Part shown: in pieces, positions 1-12,082 of the stretch
Layout: each line of letters opens with the position of its first letter
Numbering within the stretch: position 1 is the first letter of the stretch
Assembly: GCA_032622095.1 (NCBI GenBank)
Contig: CP136066.1
Span: 97,669,319-97,733,318, forward strand
Length of the DNA: 64,000 nucleotides
Source of the DNA: Siphonodentalium dalli
Lineage: Eukaryota > Mollusca > Scaphopoda > Gadilida > Siphonodentaliidae
Reading direction: 5' to 3'
Notes under the pieces: generated by a model
Seen by the model: only the letters and a program-made list of their open reading frames with translations
Database searches by the model: none
Told to the model about the DNA's origin: nothing
Translations under genes and position numbers: made by a program

Positions 1-474
1 CAAATAGCGACATCATATAATGTCAAATTGCCTAAATAGGACCTAATTTCAACCTGACATCCAATCATTTGGTGGTATATATGTCAATGTTCTGGTACAC
101 GATGCTACAACTGCAAACAACCACATTAGTATAGCAATAATGGAAGCCACAATACCGAATAAAACATGCCTATGCACTAATATTTATATATTCAATTATC
201 AATAACGAAAGGAGTTGTTCATACTAGTAGCACATTAGACCCGCAATCATAAACCGTCTGGAGATAACGGACCTATCTCTATTCCCGATAATTGTGGATA
301 TGTTGTTTATACGAAAAGTTTGTCAACTTTGTTCACACTACTCCGCTAATGTTGTCAATTGCTTACCATGGTAGTTGGTTTCTACGTTCAAAGAAGTGAT
401 GTTCCAATGTAATAACGGACAATAATCACCAGCAATTTAGACAGAACTAAAATTGTTTTTTCTACATTTCGTCG
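1..474. other. Non-coding flank
   Basis: AT-rich sequence. I see no open frame of useful length, no repeat unit and no RNA gene. It ends in the target-site copy of the next element. Confidence 0.6.
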
Positions 475-484
475 GGGTGCCACC

Positions 485-1636
485 AGTGTTCGCGCTGTCG
501 GTAGCCAAATTAGCCAATGGCTAATATTTTTCGAATTTGGCTAATACAAATTTCATTTGGCTAAACTTTTGGCTAAACTTTTTTTGAACCCAAATGGAGA
601 CTGATAGCATGGAGCCAGAAAGCTAATTAATAAAAGCGTTCAATAGATCGACATTCAAGACGAAGTTAGGTGACGATCGAAAGTATTTCATTATTATCGT
701 ACAAAGGGAAACCCGATCGACAACTATCAACCAAGCGATCATAAAGTGATATGCAATCATCTTTAGTTTTCACAAGACGGACAAACAAAGACGCATGGAC
801 ATTAAACCGACCGTGGTTGAATTATGACAATGTGAAGAAAGCAATTGACGCCGGTATATAAGCAATTTGTTCGTAACATGTGCAGGCTGTTTTAATCTGG
901 AGAAAGATTACGTCACTCTGCACGAAGCAGCAAAAGGTCATTATTAATTTTTACATTTAATCCCCTAATCCCCCAGTCAGCCCATTGTCTGTCTGGTCAC
1001 TCACGGCGCGCCTGCACAATGCATGTTTATGATGACATTGTATTTATGACGGTCGAGGTTTATGAGCACCAAGTGTAAGACAATAGCTTAATCAGCCAAA
1101 TGTGAATCACGACAGATATTTTGTGGCTATTTGTCGTCAATACCGATACAGTCAAAATAATATGCATGCTTTTATGACATATTGTAATTTGATAATGGCG
1201 TAACAATATTAAGTTATTAGTTTCCAGATGTCACTTAGATATTTTCGCAAGGATAACTATTTAATGATTTAAAAATAGATATTGATATAAAACAAAAAAA
1301 TAATCACATTAAGAAGGACAATACCGGGTTACCCCCCCCCCCCCCCCCAAATCACTCTTTCACATAAAGATTAATAAATTTTTAATAAATGATATATATA
1401 AAAATATTTGTAGTTCATCAAAATTATTTAAACTATTGTGTATTTTACCTTTGTATGTTAGATTTTACGTTTTAGTCATTAATTGTGAACCGACCAGAAA
1501 ACGATGATTTAATTTGGCCAAAGTTGTTTTTAATTTGGCCAAAAAACATTTGGCTAAAGTTTTTTTCATTTGGCTAATAAAATTTTCATTTGGCTAAACT
1601 TTTGGCTAAACTTTTTTTCGGTCCAGCGCGAACACT
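485..1636. mobile_element. Non-autonomous TIR element with a 10-bp target duplication
   Basis: The element starts AGTGTTCGCGCTG and ends in its exact reverse complement, giving a 13-bp perfect terminal inverted repeat. The 10 bases GGGTGCCACC lie directly outside both ends (475-484 and 1637-1646). The length is 1152 bp and there is no ORF. Inside each end a TTTGGCTAAACTTTTGGCTAA block appears in the same orientation (about 551-583 and 1586-1618), an unusual subterminal direct repeat. A C17 run lies at 1332-1348. Duplications of 8-11 bp suit hAT or Mutator-like families, but with no transposase the superfamily is open. Confidence 0.85.
1332..1348. repeat. Poly-C tract (17)
   Basis: A C homopolymer inside the 485-1636 element. 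Its length is likely to vary. Confidence 0.95.
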
Positions 1637-1959
1637 GGGTGCCACCACGCACGGAAATGGGTGTTTGCATAAGCAGTTCCAATTCGTATTTGTTCAGTAT
1701 TTCTCAACTCTGAGGATTTAGATAACAATGAACGGTTACAGGTTCGTTGCAAATACTCATTTTATGAACTATTCACAGTGGCAACCGATAGCTTAAATCA
1801 ATTTCCCACCAACGTACTATATTCATGGGTGTCTCGGTAGTGGTTGTCAAGTTAATGTGGTTGACGAGTTAATTCACAGGTTTGTGCCCTCACTTCCATA
1901 TTATTGTATTTCACACCAGCAGTTCAAGATTCACGTCGCTGTCGCAATATATTAATACA

Positions 1960-2095
1960 TCTATTGAGCCTTGACTATGACTATGATTATTTATTCATAA
2001 CTCAAAATAACATATATTTTTACACAATTAATGTATACAAACAATGAGTTATTGGGGACGGCATAACCTGTAAAGGCTGTCTTCCTGCTGTCCCC
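1960..2095 (-). mobile_element. Probable LINE 3' end with simple-repeat tail
   Basis: Read on the minus strand, a short sequence ends in AATAAA (1990-1995) followed by a TCATAGTCATAGTC-type tail. That is the usual 3' finish of CR1/L2-like non-LTR elements. No reverse transcriptase is attached, so it would be a strongly 5'-truncated copy. 1647-1959 holds nothing recognisable. Confidence 0.3.
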
Positions 2096-5000
2096 AAAAC
2101 CGGAGAATATAAAGAAATCATAGAATTATTTTAATTACTTAAATAAATATAGAATGTTTACATTTGTTTCGAAAAGAAGAAACATTCTAGTAATAATATT
2201 CGTCCATCGCTCAGCTAATAACATAGAATGTATAATATATAAGTGCAGTGTTTTGAGGAGATGAGGTCATAGGTCGTTCATGATTGAGGTTCAAAATGAG
2301 ATGAAATGGAATAAATTGGGGGATGGTAAATATTTTTAGGGAATCAATATTCAACTATTACTAAATCGGTAAACTAAATTAAGAGGATTACTCACTGAGC
2401 ACAGTCAGGACATCTATTGTATGTACATTTTGGTTTCATTTGGTAAGTAGATAGGATCATTCGAGAATAGTCGTTTTTAAACATTGGCCTTTTGTAATGA
2501 TGTTCATCCATTTCGTCAAGAGACGAAGAAATGACAGTGTCTACAATATCTTATATTGGATAAGGCCTACCCATTTGTAGACAATTTCGTCAGACATTAA
2601 ACCACCGATAACATGATTTCGCCATGCTAGTAATTATCAGCACTAAGTAACATTCATCTAGCGGATCTACACAGTCGGGTGACACGATTAAGTTGATATA
2701 CGAATGATATATGAACATAATTTAATCATTAGCTGTCAACTCGGGGAACACTATAAAACAGTTGGTTGGCACATGTGCACGGGCATTTCTGCCAATTACG
2801 ATATGCCGAGAAGTTGTGATTCATGCGCGGGCTGCAATTGCACGCCTGTTAGTCCACTGTGACAGTATTGCTGGATTCAATTGACCTGACCAATCAAATG
2901 ATGAAATCAAATTACTCTTCAGCTGGATACGTGATTGATTATCACAAGTAATTTATAAATGGCATGGGTATATATAATTGAAGATTGTACGAGTTTTATT
3001 AATATTTGGTCAAATTGGGACTAAATTAAATTATAAGAAATAACTCTGTTTTCGATTTAATAAGTAACTTTAATCGCTTAACCTTAGTCGAGACTAGATC
3101 CATTTATTAAATGTAACACTTAATTGGTTTTCAAAGGGAAAACACGTACCATATTTCAACTCATGAAGTATCTCGATCTAAATTCCTACCAGGTGTACAC
3201 ATAAGAATGTAGAGAGATTTGTAATTTCATATTCTTGATGCAAAGGGTGTTGCTACTTTCGACGTTTCATATGTGTGGTATACTACATGTAAGTTTACTA
3301 TATGCGATTGTCTATATATGCCACACATTCTATCCAACGACAATAACTTGACAAGAACGTGTGTCATTGTCGAATATAGGACTGTCGCCACATGCAACGA
3401 TGTAACCTGGTTTGATTGTATGGTGCTCACATGGTAAACTTAGTCAAATAATAACGACCAATTACGGCTTCAAATTCCCCAATATTAAGCTAAACATAAG
3501 GATTCAAAATCAATTGTTTTCTGTGTTGTCTACATAGATAAATGCACACAATAACTACCACACATATGTACATCATCTGATATCTGTGGTAATCGCATTC
3601 TTGCATATATGCTTTCAGTCAGATACATATAAATGTTTCACGCATAATCATGAATATTTTACATATATATCAGATAAATAGGTTGTTCCATTGCAGAAAA
3701 TTGACAATCGTGCTTAGGAGCTACTACTTATTGTTTGTGTTAAAAGTACTCAACGGCTAGTATATTTCTCGAGAATGTATTGCATAAACATGTAGCGGGT
3801 ATACTCTATTTTGATCAGATAAGCATTGTGTAGTCTGAGTGGTCCAAACTAATTCCGTGGCTAGGGCTGGTAACATGTGACCAACGAGTTGTCATCCCGT
3901 TGGTTGAAATGGATTAGCATCAGCGAAAGTGACAACTTTAGTATGACAAGCATCATTCTAATGCCCGAGCAACTGAGTATATGACATTTTGAGCACGTCT
4001 TCTAACTGTGTGGCTTTCTAATCCTTGTACTTGAAATTTCATCTTTGGATAATTGCCTACATTGCTCCATACTGATATATAAATTGGATGATATAGTTTT
4101 ATCCCATTCGGGTACTGTACGTAATTCTCATAGTTGTGACGGAGGGTCGTGCGATACCTGCAGTGTGAGACAAACTGTCATGCATCCAAAATTCATGGGA
4201 CTTAGCACAATCAATACCCAGGCCTCACACTTACCATTATCATTTAAATCATTAGCATTTACAAATAAGCATAAATCCACGTGTGACGGGACCATAGCAA
4301 CTGCGAGAATATGACAACAGATACTTATTATGTCAGGTTTGTTTGAGATTTGTTTCGGTTATTTCAATGGAACATCACTCCACTGAGCGTGAAAACCAAT
4401 GATCCCAGTATGCATTGACAACTTTGGCGAGATATATAAACTAAGTTGTCCATCCATTGCATACCCGCACTTATCAGGATTCTAAATTGGTTGTCATCGA
4501 TTGACGGTTTGTGTAAGCTGGTCTAATGAGCCATTAACATGGGACACCTACGTTGGTTATTGAGGATTGAATATGTATATTTAGTCGGCGTTGTAGCTTC
4601 AATTCTTATTGTACTAATATAAAACTCAGCAGTTTCACCATCAAGCAGAACGTTGACTTGTATACCAAAAATGGATGTCAGGTTGAAACACTGTCCCATT
4701 GTGGCAATTTGGCATTGCATGTCGATTTTGAGAAAAGAAAATGAGCATTTACTTTCTCAATAAGCTACAACACTATTGCTATTGCAACTCAGAAGCCGGT
4801 AATTTTATCGGAACATTTTTTAGTTTTATGGCCGCCATTTTGGTCTCCATCATAGTTGACTTATACATATTACAATATAGATCAGTTACAATAAAGCACT
4901 TGCGATTTTCCATTGCGGTATGCACATTCGTTGTGTACAGAGTGCCAATGTAAAACTTGGCGGCCATCTTGGACGCCATCTTGGATTTTATTACATTCCT

Positions 5001-5760
5001 AATCTAGGATTTGAACGAAATCTTACATTCTCCGTGTCCCCTGATGGTTCTACCCTGTATGATACTATACAATATGCATTGTCGATGTTTTATTGGAAAC
5101 AACCTGCATGAATGCATTTAATTGGATAATTGTGAAATTGGGGCGATGGTTAAGATTTTGTCGATTAGTTTACCATTTGGCGATATATAATACAGATATG
5201 AGCATCATTTTGTAGGGAATACTCTTCCAAAAAATATATAACTTGGAAGAATTCGACAGATATGCTATATTTGCACAGAGTTGACGCACGAAACTTTGTC
5301 TGAATCGCTATGAATTTGTGACGCGTCACGCTACATATTTTACCATGACGTCACGAAATCAGAACTAAAGCAAAAAACAATGTCGAATCTGATTAAGTGT
5401 GAACATTAGCCCCATAAATTGGCGAGTCGTCGTTTTTTATAAGTTGCCATACGAAAAGCAAAACATTGACAACTAGTCCATCGGTCGTCGTGAACTACCG
5501 TTCATATTATGGACGGGCCAAAGACCAGTACATGGCTGAAGCGGTGACCAATTTAGCCACTGCATATAGCAGCCTCTTGTAACCTCTCCACCATGCGACA
5601 GGCGTGAACAATACATTATTCAACACTCAATAATTATCAGGACGAACAAAAAAGAGAGAAGAATGACCAGAAACATCAGACGAGAAAAACAGAAAACGCT
5701 TCAAACATCAGACGAGCAATTACAACATATAGCACAAATTGAATCTGAAACACGGGATGC
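2096..5760. other. Long non-coding stretch
   Basis: No supported gene. Open frames here are under 90 codons, overlap on both strands and show no domain. Around 4825-4990 the words GCCGCCATTTTGG and GGCCATCTTGGACGCCATC recur. They recall the repeat family of 22.5 and 43.6-44.4 kb and may be a worn copy of it. Confidence 0.5.
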
Positions 5761-6500
5761 ACCTCACGGCAGACATGGTGCCACGTTATGGTATTTTTAC
5801 CCCATCGCAGTGGGGTGGTAGGCATATTCTACCCCGGGCCCACACGGGCTTTATACTTATGTGTATATATGTGTAAGTAGTATTGGCGGCCACTGTGCTC
5901 CCCTAGCTGTCGGCCACTCTGGCCCATGGGTTCTGGGACCGACACTCTGACCCACCTCGCTGTCGGCCACTCTGAGCTAAGCCGTATCCGCAGGTCTATA
6001 CCTCACGTGATACAACCGCCCTAGTACCCCCAGGACTACTACACGACACCTCACGCGATGCATCCCCACGGCAGACATGGTGCCACGTTATGGTATTTTT
6101 ACCCCATCGCAGTGGGGTGGTAGGCATATTCTACCCCGGACCCACACGGGTTTTATACTTATGTGTATATATGTGTATTGGCGGCCACTGTGCTCCCCTC
6201 GCTGTCGGCCACTCTGGCCCAGAGTGGTCGTCTCCGGTTCTGGGACCCGACACTCTGGTCCACCCTCGCTGTCGGCCACTCTGGCCCATGGGCTCTGGCT
6301 CCATAACCAGCACTAACTTCGTCACATAACTTACCCCATGGGCATATAGTGGCCGACAGCGATGGGGTGTGCCAGAGTGTCGGGTTCCAGAACCGGGAAC
6401 GCCACTCTGACCCATGGGCCAGAGTGGCCGACAGCGAGTGGATGGGACAGAGTGGCCGCCAATACTAATTGGGTATGTACATATACACATAAGTACAATC
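5761..6500. repeat. GC-rich tandem and foldback block
   Basis: A unit of about 302 bp begins at 5765 and again at 6067 (CACGGCAGACATGGTGCCAC). Within the unit, TGTCGGCCACTCTGGCCCAT modules repeat. From about 6340 to 6465 the same modules come back inverted, ending near 6500 with the reverse of the TATGTGTATATATGTGTA segment, so 6170-6500 can fold on itself. The overlapping open frames on both strands are by-products of the GC-rich repeat. The block contrasts sharply with the AT-rich surroundings. It could be a foldback transposon or a rearranged MITE cluster. Confidence 0.75.
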
Positions 6501-6558
6501 TAGCGCATATTTCAATACTATACATGGGTATATATAATTGTATTTACTAAATGTTGTA

Positions 6559-7515
6559 TCTACTATATATTTTGGGACTTCTGTGTGTGTGTCTGTCTGT
6601 GTATGTGTGTGTGAGGGAGAGTGTGTCAACCCAACTATGTGAGGACATTCATATAGTAAACAATGTCCTCACAATGTTAACAATTTTTTCCCTTAAGGCG
6701 ACGGAAATTTGTATTTTTTGATATTTTTTCGTCCGCACTAGGCGGAAATGATACTACGCATGCGTTACAAAGATTGCCGTTATTTCGTTAAAGGTACCCT
6801 CCGAGTTTGGATATATTTACGAAATAACGAGGTCCTCACAACTACGGTATTGTTTGAATTTCTAAAGAAATGTCCCCACAACGTATGTAATACAAACAAG
6901 AGGTGTGTGTGTTTGTGTGTGTTAGCTATGGCCGGGGAAACTGCCCGACGGATTTTGACGAAATTTGATACCTAGGGGTAATTTTTTCCAGGGATGGTTT
7001 TGGACGGGTCAAATCGTGACTCCGACTTGACCTTGACCTTCAAAAAGGTCAATTCAATGTCAAATCTGGTAAAACGGGACGGATTTCGACGAAATTTGGT
7101 AACTAGATGTGCTTTTGTCCGGGGTTTTTTTTTAGACGGGTCAAATCGTTACCCCGACCTGACCTTGACCTTCAAAATGGTAAATTCAAAGTCAAATCGC
7201 GAAATTTGACGGGATTTCGACGAGATTTGATACCTAGGGTTACTCTGGTCCACGGAGTGTTTTGAACGGATCAAATCGTGACCCCAACGTGACCTTGAAC
7301 TTCAAAATAGTCAATTAAAGGTCAAATCGGGTAAAATCAGACGGATTTCGACGGGTACTTTTGTCGGGTACTTTTGTCAGGGCAGTGTTTTGGACGGGTC
7401 AAATTGTGACCCCACCTGACCTTGACCTTCAAAATGGACAAATCAAGGTCAAATCGCGCAATTCGCCGAAAATCAGAGGGGAAACAGCCCGGACGAAGTC
7501 GGGTCCACCAGCTAG
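6559..7515 (+). mobile_element. Non-autonomous Helitron-like unit 1
   Basis: It begins TCTACTATATATTTTGGGAC directly after an A. It ends with a short GC hairpin (about 7488-7503, CCCGGACGAAGTCGGG), then TCCACCAG and CTAG (7512-7515), followed by T. That is the Helitron layout: 5' TC, 3' hairpin plus CTRR, inserted between A and T, with no inverted ends or target duplication. The interior is a degenerate direct repeat of about 120-130 bp built on GACCTTGACCTTCAAAATGG and GGTCAAATCG. There is no Rep/helicase ORF. GT-rich simple sequence lies at 6585-6625. Confidence 0.65.
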
Positions 7516-8116
7516 TCTAATATATATTTTGGGACTTCTGTTTGTTTGTCTGTGTGTTAGCTATGGCCGGGAAAACTGCAGGACGGATTTTGACGAAATT
7601 TGACTCCTATGGGTAATTTTGTCCGGTGAGTGTTTTGGACGAGTCAAGTCGTGACCTCGACCTGACCTTGACCTTCAAAAAGGTCAATTCAAGGTCAAAT
7701 CGGGTAAACGGGAATGATTTCGAAGAAACTTTATACCTAGAGGTGATTTTGTCCGGGAAGTCTTTTGGACGGGTCAAATTGTTACCCCCGACCTGACCTT
7801 GATCTTCAAAATTAGGATTTTGACGAAATTTGATACCTAGTGTTACTTTTATTTGAGGAATGTTTTATATGGGTCAAATCGTGATCCAAACCTGACCTTA
7901 ACCTTCAAAATGGTCAATTCAAGGTCAAATCGGGTAAAAGCGGACATATTTCGACGGGTACTTCTGTCGGGTATTTTTTGTCCGGGGAGTGCTTTGGACG
8001 GGTCAAATCATGACACCGACCTGACCTTGACCTTCAAAATTATCAATTCAAGGTCAAATCACGCAATTCGCCGAAAATCAGGGGGAAAACAACCCGGACG
8101 AAGCCGGGTCCACCAG
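7516..8116 (+). mobile_element. Non-autonomous Helitron-like unit 2, 3' end truncated
   Basis: It starts at the base after unit 1 with TCTAATATATATTTTGGGAC. It carries the same GACCTTGACCTT repeats and the same end (CCCGGACGAAGCCGGG hairpin, then TCCACCAG). CTAG is missing: the sequence passes straight into the 165-bp satellite. Head-to-tail joining with no gap suggests tandem insertion or rolling-circle multimerisation. Confidence 0.6.
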
Positions 8117-9290
8117 TCGATTTCTTATTTGCCATCCCCCGAGTTTCCAGTAAGGCGGGTAGAAATGGTGATTATGTGGCCATATAGCAACAGCTTGTGC
8201 CACTAAATGTTCAAACTATACGAAATTTCCTTCAAAATTGGTCGATTTCTTATTTGCTATCCCCCCATGATATCTGTGGGTGGTCAACCGACGGTCAACT
8301 GGTCCGGGTTTTCGGTAAGGCGGGTAGAAATTGTGATTATGTGGCCATATAGTGATAGCTTGTGCCACTAAATGTTCAAACTAAACGAAATTTCCTTCAA
8401 AATTGGTCGATTTCTTATTTGCCATCCCCCCAGGATATATGTGGGTGATCAACTGACGGTCAACTGGTCCGGGTTTTCGGTAAGGCGGGTAGAAATTGTG
8501 ATTATGTGGACATATAGCGACAGCTTGTGCCACTAAATGTTCGAACTATACGAAATTTCATTCAAAATTGGTCGATTTCGTATTTGCCATCCCCCAGGAT
8601 ATCTGTAGGTGGTCAACCGACGGTCAACTGGTCCGGGTTTTCAGTAAAGCGGGTAGAAATTGTGATTATGTGGCATATAGCGACAGCTTGTGTCACTAAA
8701 TGTTCAAACTATACGAAATTTCCTTCAAAATTGGTCGATTTCTTATTTGCCATCCCCCCAGGATATCTGTGGGTGGTCAACCGACGGTCAACTGGTCCGG
8801 CTTTTCGGTAAGGTGGGTAGAAATGGTGATTATGTGGCCATATAGCGACAGCTTGTGCCACTAAATGTTCAAACTATACGAAATTTCCTTCAAAATTGGT
8901 CGATTTCTTATTTGCCATCCCCCCAAGGATATCTGTAGGTGGTCAACCGACGGTCAACTGGTCCGGGTTTTCAGTAAGGCGGGTAGAAATGGTGATTATG
9001 TGGCCATATAGCGACAGCTTGTGTCACTAAATGTTCAAACTATACGAAATTTCCTTCAAAATTGGTAGATTTCTTATTTGCCATCCCCCCAGGATATCTG
9101 TGGGTGGTCAACCGACGGTCAACTGGTCCGGGTTTTCGGTAAGGCGGGTAGAAATTGTGATTATGTGGCCATATAGCGACAGCTTGTGCCACTAAATGTT
9201 CAAACTATACGAAATTTCCTTCAAAATTGGTCGATTTCTTATTTGCCACCCCCCCCCCCCCCGGGATATCTGTAGGTGGTCAACTGGGCC
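8117..9290 (+). repeat. Satellite array, ~165-bp monomer, about 7 copies
   Basis: The phrase CGATTTCTTATTTGCCATCC recurs near 8119, 8240, 8404, 8569, 8733, 8898, 9064 and 9230, a 164-166 bp spacing. The first copy is internally deleted. Monomers differ by scattered substitutions. The last has a C14 run at about 9249-9262 and then decays. The array abuts the truncated Helitron-like end, and Helitrons often carry such arrays. The open frames across it come from repetition and are not genes. Confidence 0.9.
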
Positions 9291-9370
9291 TAATTATCAC
9301 GAAGGCGGTAGGAATCATCATTATAATAGCGTATTGTGATGATATGATATGTTTTCTTTTCTTTAAAATA

Positions 9371-9424
9371 CCATCGGATGGCAAATAGCGCATATCGGTA
9401 GAATCGCTATTTGCCATCCGATGG
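9371..9424. repeat. Perfect 20-bp stem with 14-nt loop
   Basis: CCATCGGATGGCAAATAGCG (9371-9390) pairs with its exact reverse complement at 9405-9424. The arm shares TATTTGCCATCC with the neighbouring satellite monomer, so it probably derives from it. The rest of 9291-9825 shows nothing else. Confidence 0.85.
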
Positions 9425-9836
9425 CGAATAGCCGCTGCCCATAAATTCCCCTGAAGTGCGACGGTCACCCACAGCACAGCCTAAACTACAACTGTTATCT
9501 TTTTATTTCATGATAAAATCAATATTGAATGCAAAATCAGAGTCTGAAAGTCAATTAATAAATTGTTTGCTAATGGAAGCACATTAATGAGTTCATCTCC
9601 TGTAGTTCGATATTAAATTTTTACTCATGTTTTTGAATCTTCAATCCATACCATACCTTACATCTCACTACATTGTAATACATTTTTAAAAAACCACCAA
9701 AACACAAAATAACATCACATCTTAACCTCTTGTAGTATGGACGTAAAATGACACGTGAAGTCCATATTGAGTACACACATTCTTCATCACACTAGCAGTC
9801 AGTCTATGATCATAACTTGAACGCAGTTATTAGTGC

Positions 9837-10090
9837 CAAGCCTTGAAATAGTGTGTCTGTCATTTCCAGAATGAGGTCCCCAGAGGGTGAATTTAGTGAT
9901 GCTACCCCGTATAGCGGGCTAGCATCACCATACTCACCCTCTGGGGACCTCATTCTGCTTACACGTCTGCAGAATGAGGTTCCCAGAGTGTGAATTTGGT
10001 GATGCTAGCCCGCTATGCGGGGTAGCTTCACTAAATTCACCCTCTGGGGACCTCATTCTGCAAACGACAGACACACTATTTCAAGGCTTG
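9837..10090. mobile_element. Double-hairpin MITE with an 11-bp target duplication
   Basis: Ends are CAAGCCTTGAAATAG and its inverse. Both sides carry GTTATTAGTGC (9826-9836 and 10091-10101). The interior is two successive hairpins of roughly 90 bp, each an inverted pair based on CAGAATGAGGTCCCCAG. One hairpin of the same family recurs at about 20758-20875. It is non-coding. The long target duplication fits a Mutator-like family better than Tc1/mariner or PIF. Confidence 0.85.
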
Positions 10091-10101
10091 GTTATTAGTG
10101 C

Positions 10102-10619
10102 AATGATTGTATCTTGACGTTTGAAAAGTGATGTTTCAGGATTGTGAATGATAATAACCTTCAATGGAGTCAGTTTGATGGTTTTCATGATATTCCTGTT
10201 ATATTTTTTCACTGGAAAATGGCAATATCGCTAACGGTCAAGTGCATGATCTAATGACGTCATTCAGCAGCGAAGAGGTTTATCAAGGTTCCTGCTCTTA
10301 AGGATTGGTCAAATTGATGCTATTCAGGGGTGTTTTTGCAACAATTTCGACAGGTTTTCAAACCTATTTCAAGGTTGTTCAAGTGCTTTGTCTCACGGAA
10401 CATTAAAATGAGTCATGTTGACATTGTTGTACAGTAATTATGGTATAACTATAGTTATATTATAAGTTTAATGCTTACAAAAAAATACTATCAGAATGTC
10501 CAATGAATACAATACTGTTTGCCCTCTTAATTCAGATTGTTTGGCTTCTGCAATCTGCTACGGCAGCCATTTTCAATGGCCCAGTTTGCTTCAGCAAATG
10601 GCTTAGGCATTGCTGATTG
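10102..10619. other. Non-coding spacer
   Basis: AT-rich. I see no gene, repeat unit or RNA here. Confidence 0.5.
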
Positions 10620-11030
10620 TCGTAGCCAATTATGAGTGCTGACCACCACTGCCAAATTTCATTGAGACCTGATGAGTCATGGCTGAGCAAAAAGGGGCCA
10701 TAATTCATGTAAAAATAATTGGATCGAACTCATACATGTATTCGAACTTTGCCTGTATCTTTAGCTGGGAAATACACATACAAACTATGGTTCAGATCAA
10801 ATAGTCAAACTGGAGTTATCGATCGGAACAGAAGGTCAAATTCTAAGTAAACAAAGGGCCATAACTCATTTAAAAATTGGACGGAACCCATATTCGAACT
10901 TGGACTGTATATTTAGCTGGGGAATACACATACCAAATATGTTTCAGATCAAATAATCCAAACGGGAGTTATCGATCGGAAACCAAAAATGTTAACTGAT
11001 GGATGGACAGACGGACAGACTGATTACATA
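10620..11030 (+). repeat. Interspersed repeat with ~140-bp internal duplication
   Basis: Two related units (about 10720-10845 and 10870-10990) share TTCGAACTT...TTTAGCTGG...AATACACATACAAA and GAGTTATCGATCGGAA. The block starts with CAAATTTCATTGAGACC and ends with GATGGACAGACGGACAGAC. The same start and end words recur near 35.52-35.61 kb, so this is a dispersed family. 11031-11620 holds no recognisable gene. Confidence 0.6.
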
Positions 11031-11620
11031 ATACAAATAATGTTTTCAAGATGGCATATAAACACTAAAGCAGTTATAACATCAGCCAGGGTACCCAGAG
11101 TTACCACACCAAATTTGAAACCAGTCCACAGATTGGGAGAAAACAGACAGATTGATCCTATTCTTTTACAAAAATAGGCTAACCCTTTCTATATTAAATT
11201 CTCTTTAAAAAAAAATTGTTGAACTTATTATCTGAACATTTCCTGAAAATGTATAAGAATACTTCTGCACTTGTATTATCGTTTTGTATCTCTGTCATCT
11301 ACTCATTTTCTCTGAACACACCTCCAAAAAGTCCAAATGAATAATAGACCATTCCAATATATACAATTGTAACTGGTAAAGGGAATCCATTTAATATTGA
11401 AAGGGATAATGTTAACTTATTTGTTTTAACTATTTTTAAATAGAAATAAGATATGTGGACTCAATGTCCACAGACTTACGTTTGTATGTTTTAAAGTTAT
11501 TGACAAAATTTACTTAAAATAAACAATTAATTGTTTACTTACTTACAAAGCAGGACTTCAATTACTGTCAATTTATTGGCGAAGCTCTCCGAAACATATG
11601 CACTGTTGTTTTAACTGATT

Positions 11621-12082
11621 TTAAAGGTACACAATCCGATTTGATGGTCCCCATATCATCAGATTCCAACAACAACATTTTTTTTAAATGCCACTTCAGT
11701 TATCAGAATAAAGTAATTGCCCAAAAATAATGCTAATTTGCTAACCACAGTCACCTATAGTACAACATTGTCCAAAACCTGTTATTTATCAGCATTTTGT
11801 TCAACGAAATTTAGCCGGTTTGTCAAATATCTGACACAAAAAAGCCATTTGATTTTAGAGTTATCCATCTTCATCCGCAATTTGGTCAGAGAAAGTCTTC
11901 TTGTCGACTGTTTAATGAGCCACTTAAAATTATCAGTGGTGAAAATAATAGATTTCAAACATCGATATCTGGTCACTCTGAGCTTTGATGGGTGGGTTCC
12001 TCCACTCGAATCAAATATTTTTTACCACCGAAGCCAAGGAAATGGTAATTTGCGAGTGTTAATTCGGATTATGCATCTTTAA
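11621..12082 (+). mobile_element. TTAA-flanked MITE, copy 1
   Basis: The copy opens TTAAAGGTACACAATCCGAT and closes ATTCGGATTATGCATCTTTAA. The TTAA at each edge suits piggyBac-type target duplication, and AGGTAC/GCATCT form degenerate inverted ends. The 462-bp body is shared with copies at 19.1, 31.7-32.9, 35.9-36.2, 52.9, 57.6 and 58.9 kb. It has no transposase. A 121-codon frame across it is fortuitous, because the other copies do not preserve it. Confidence 0.75.

Noticed and set aside
5761-6525. Several overlapping ORFs (60-119 codons) on both strands
   Set aside because: Repeat-derived: the same GC module is read in all frames, with no domain.
8117-9290. Regular repeat array considered as CRISPR
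   Set aside because: Monomers are 165 bp and contiguous, with no unique spacers or cas genes; the window is animal DNA.
11717-12082. 121-codon ORF
   Set aside because: It lies wholly in a TTAA MITE and is not kept in the other six copies.
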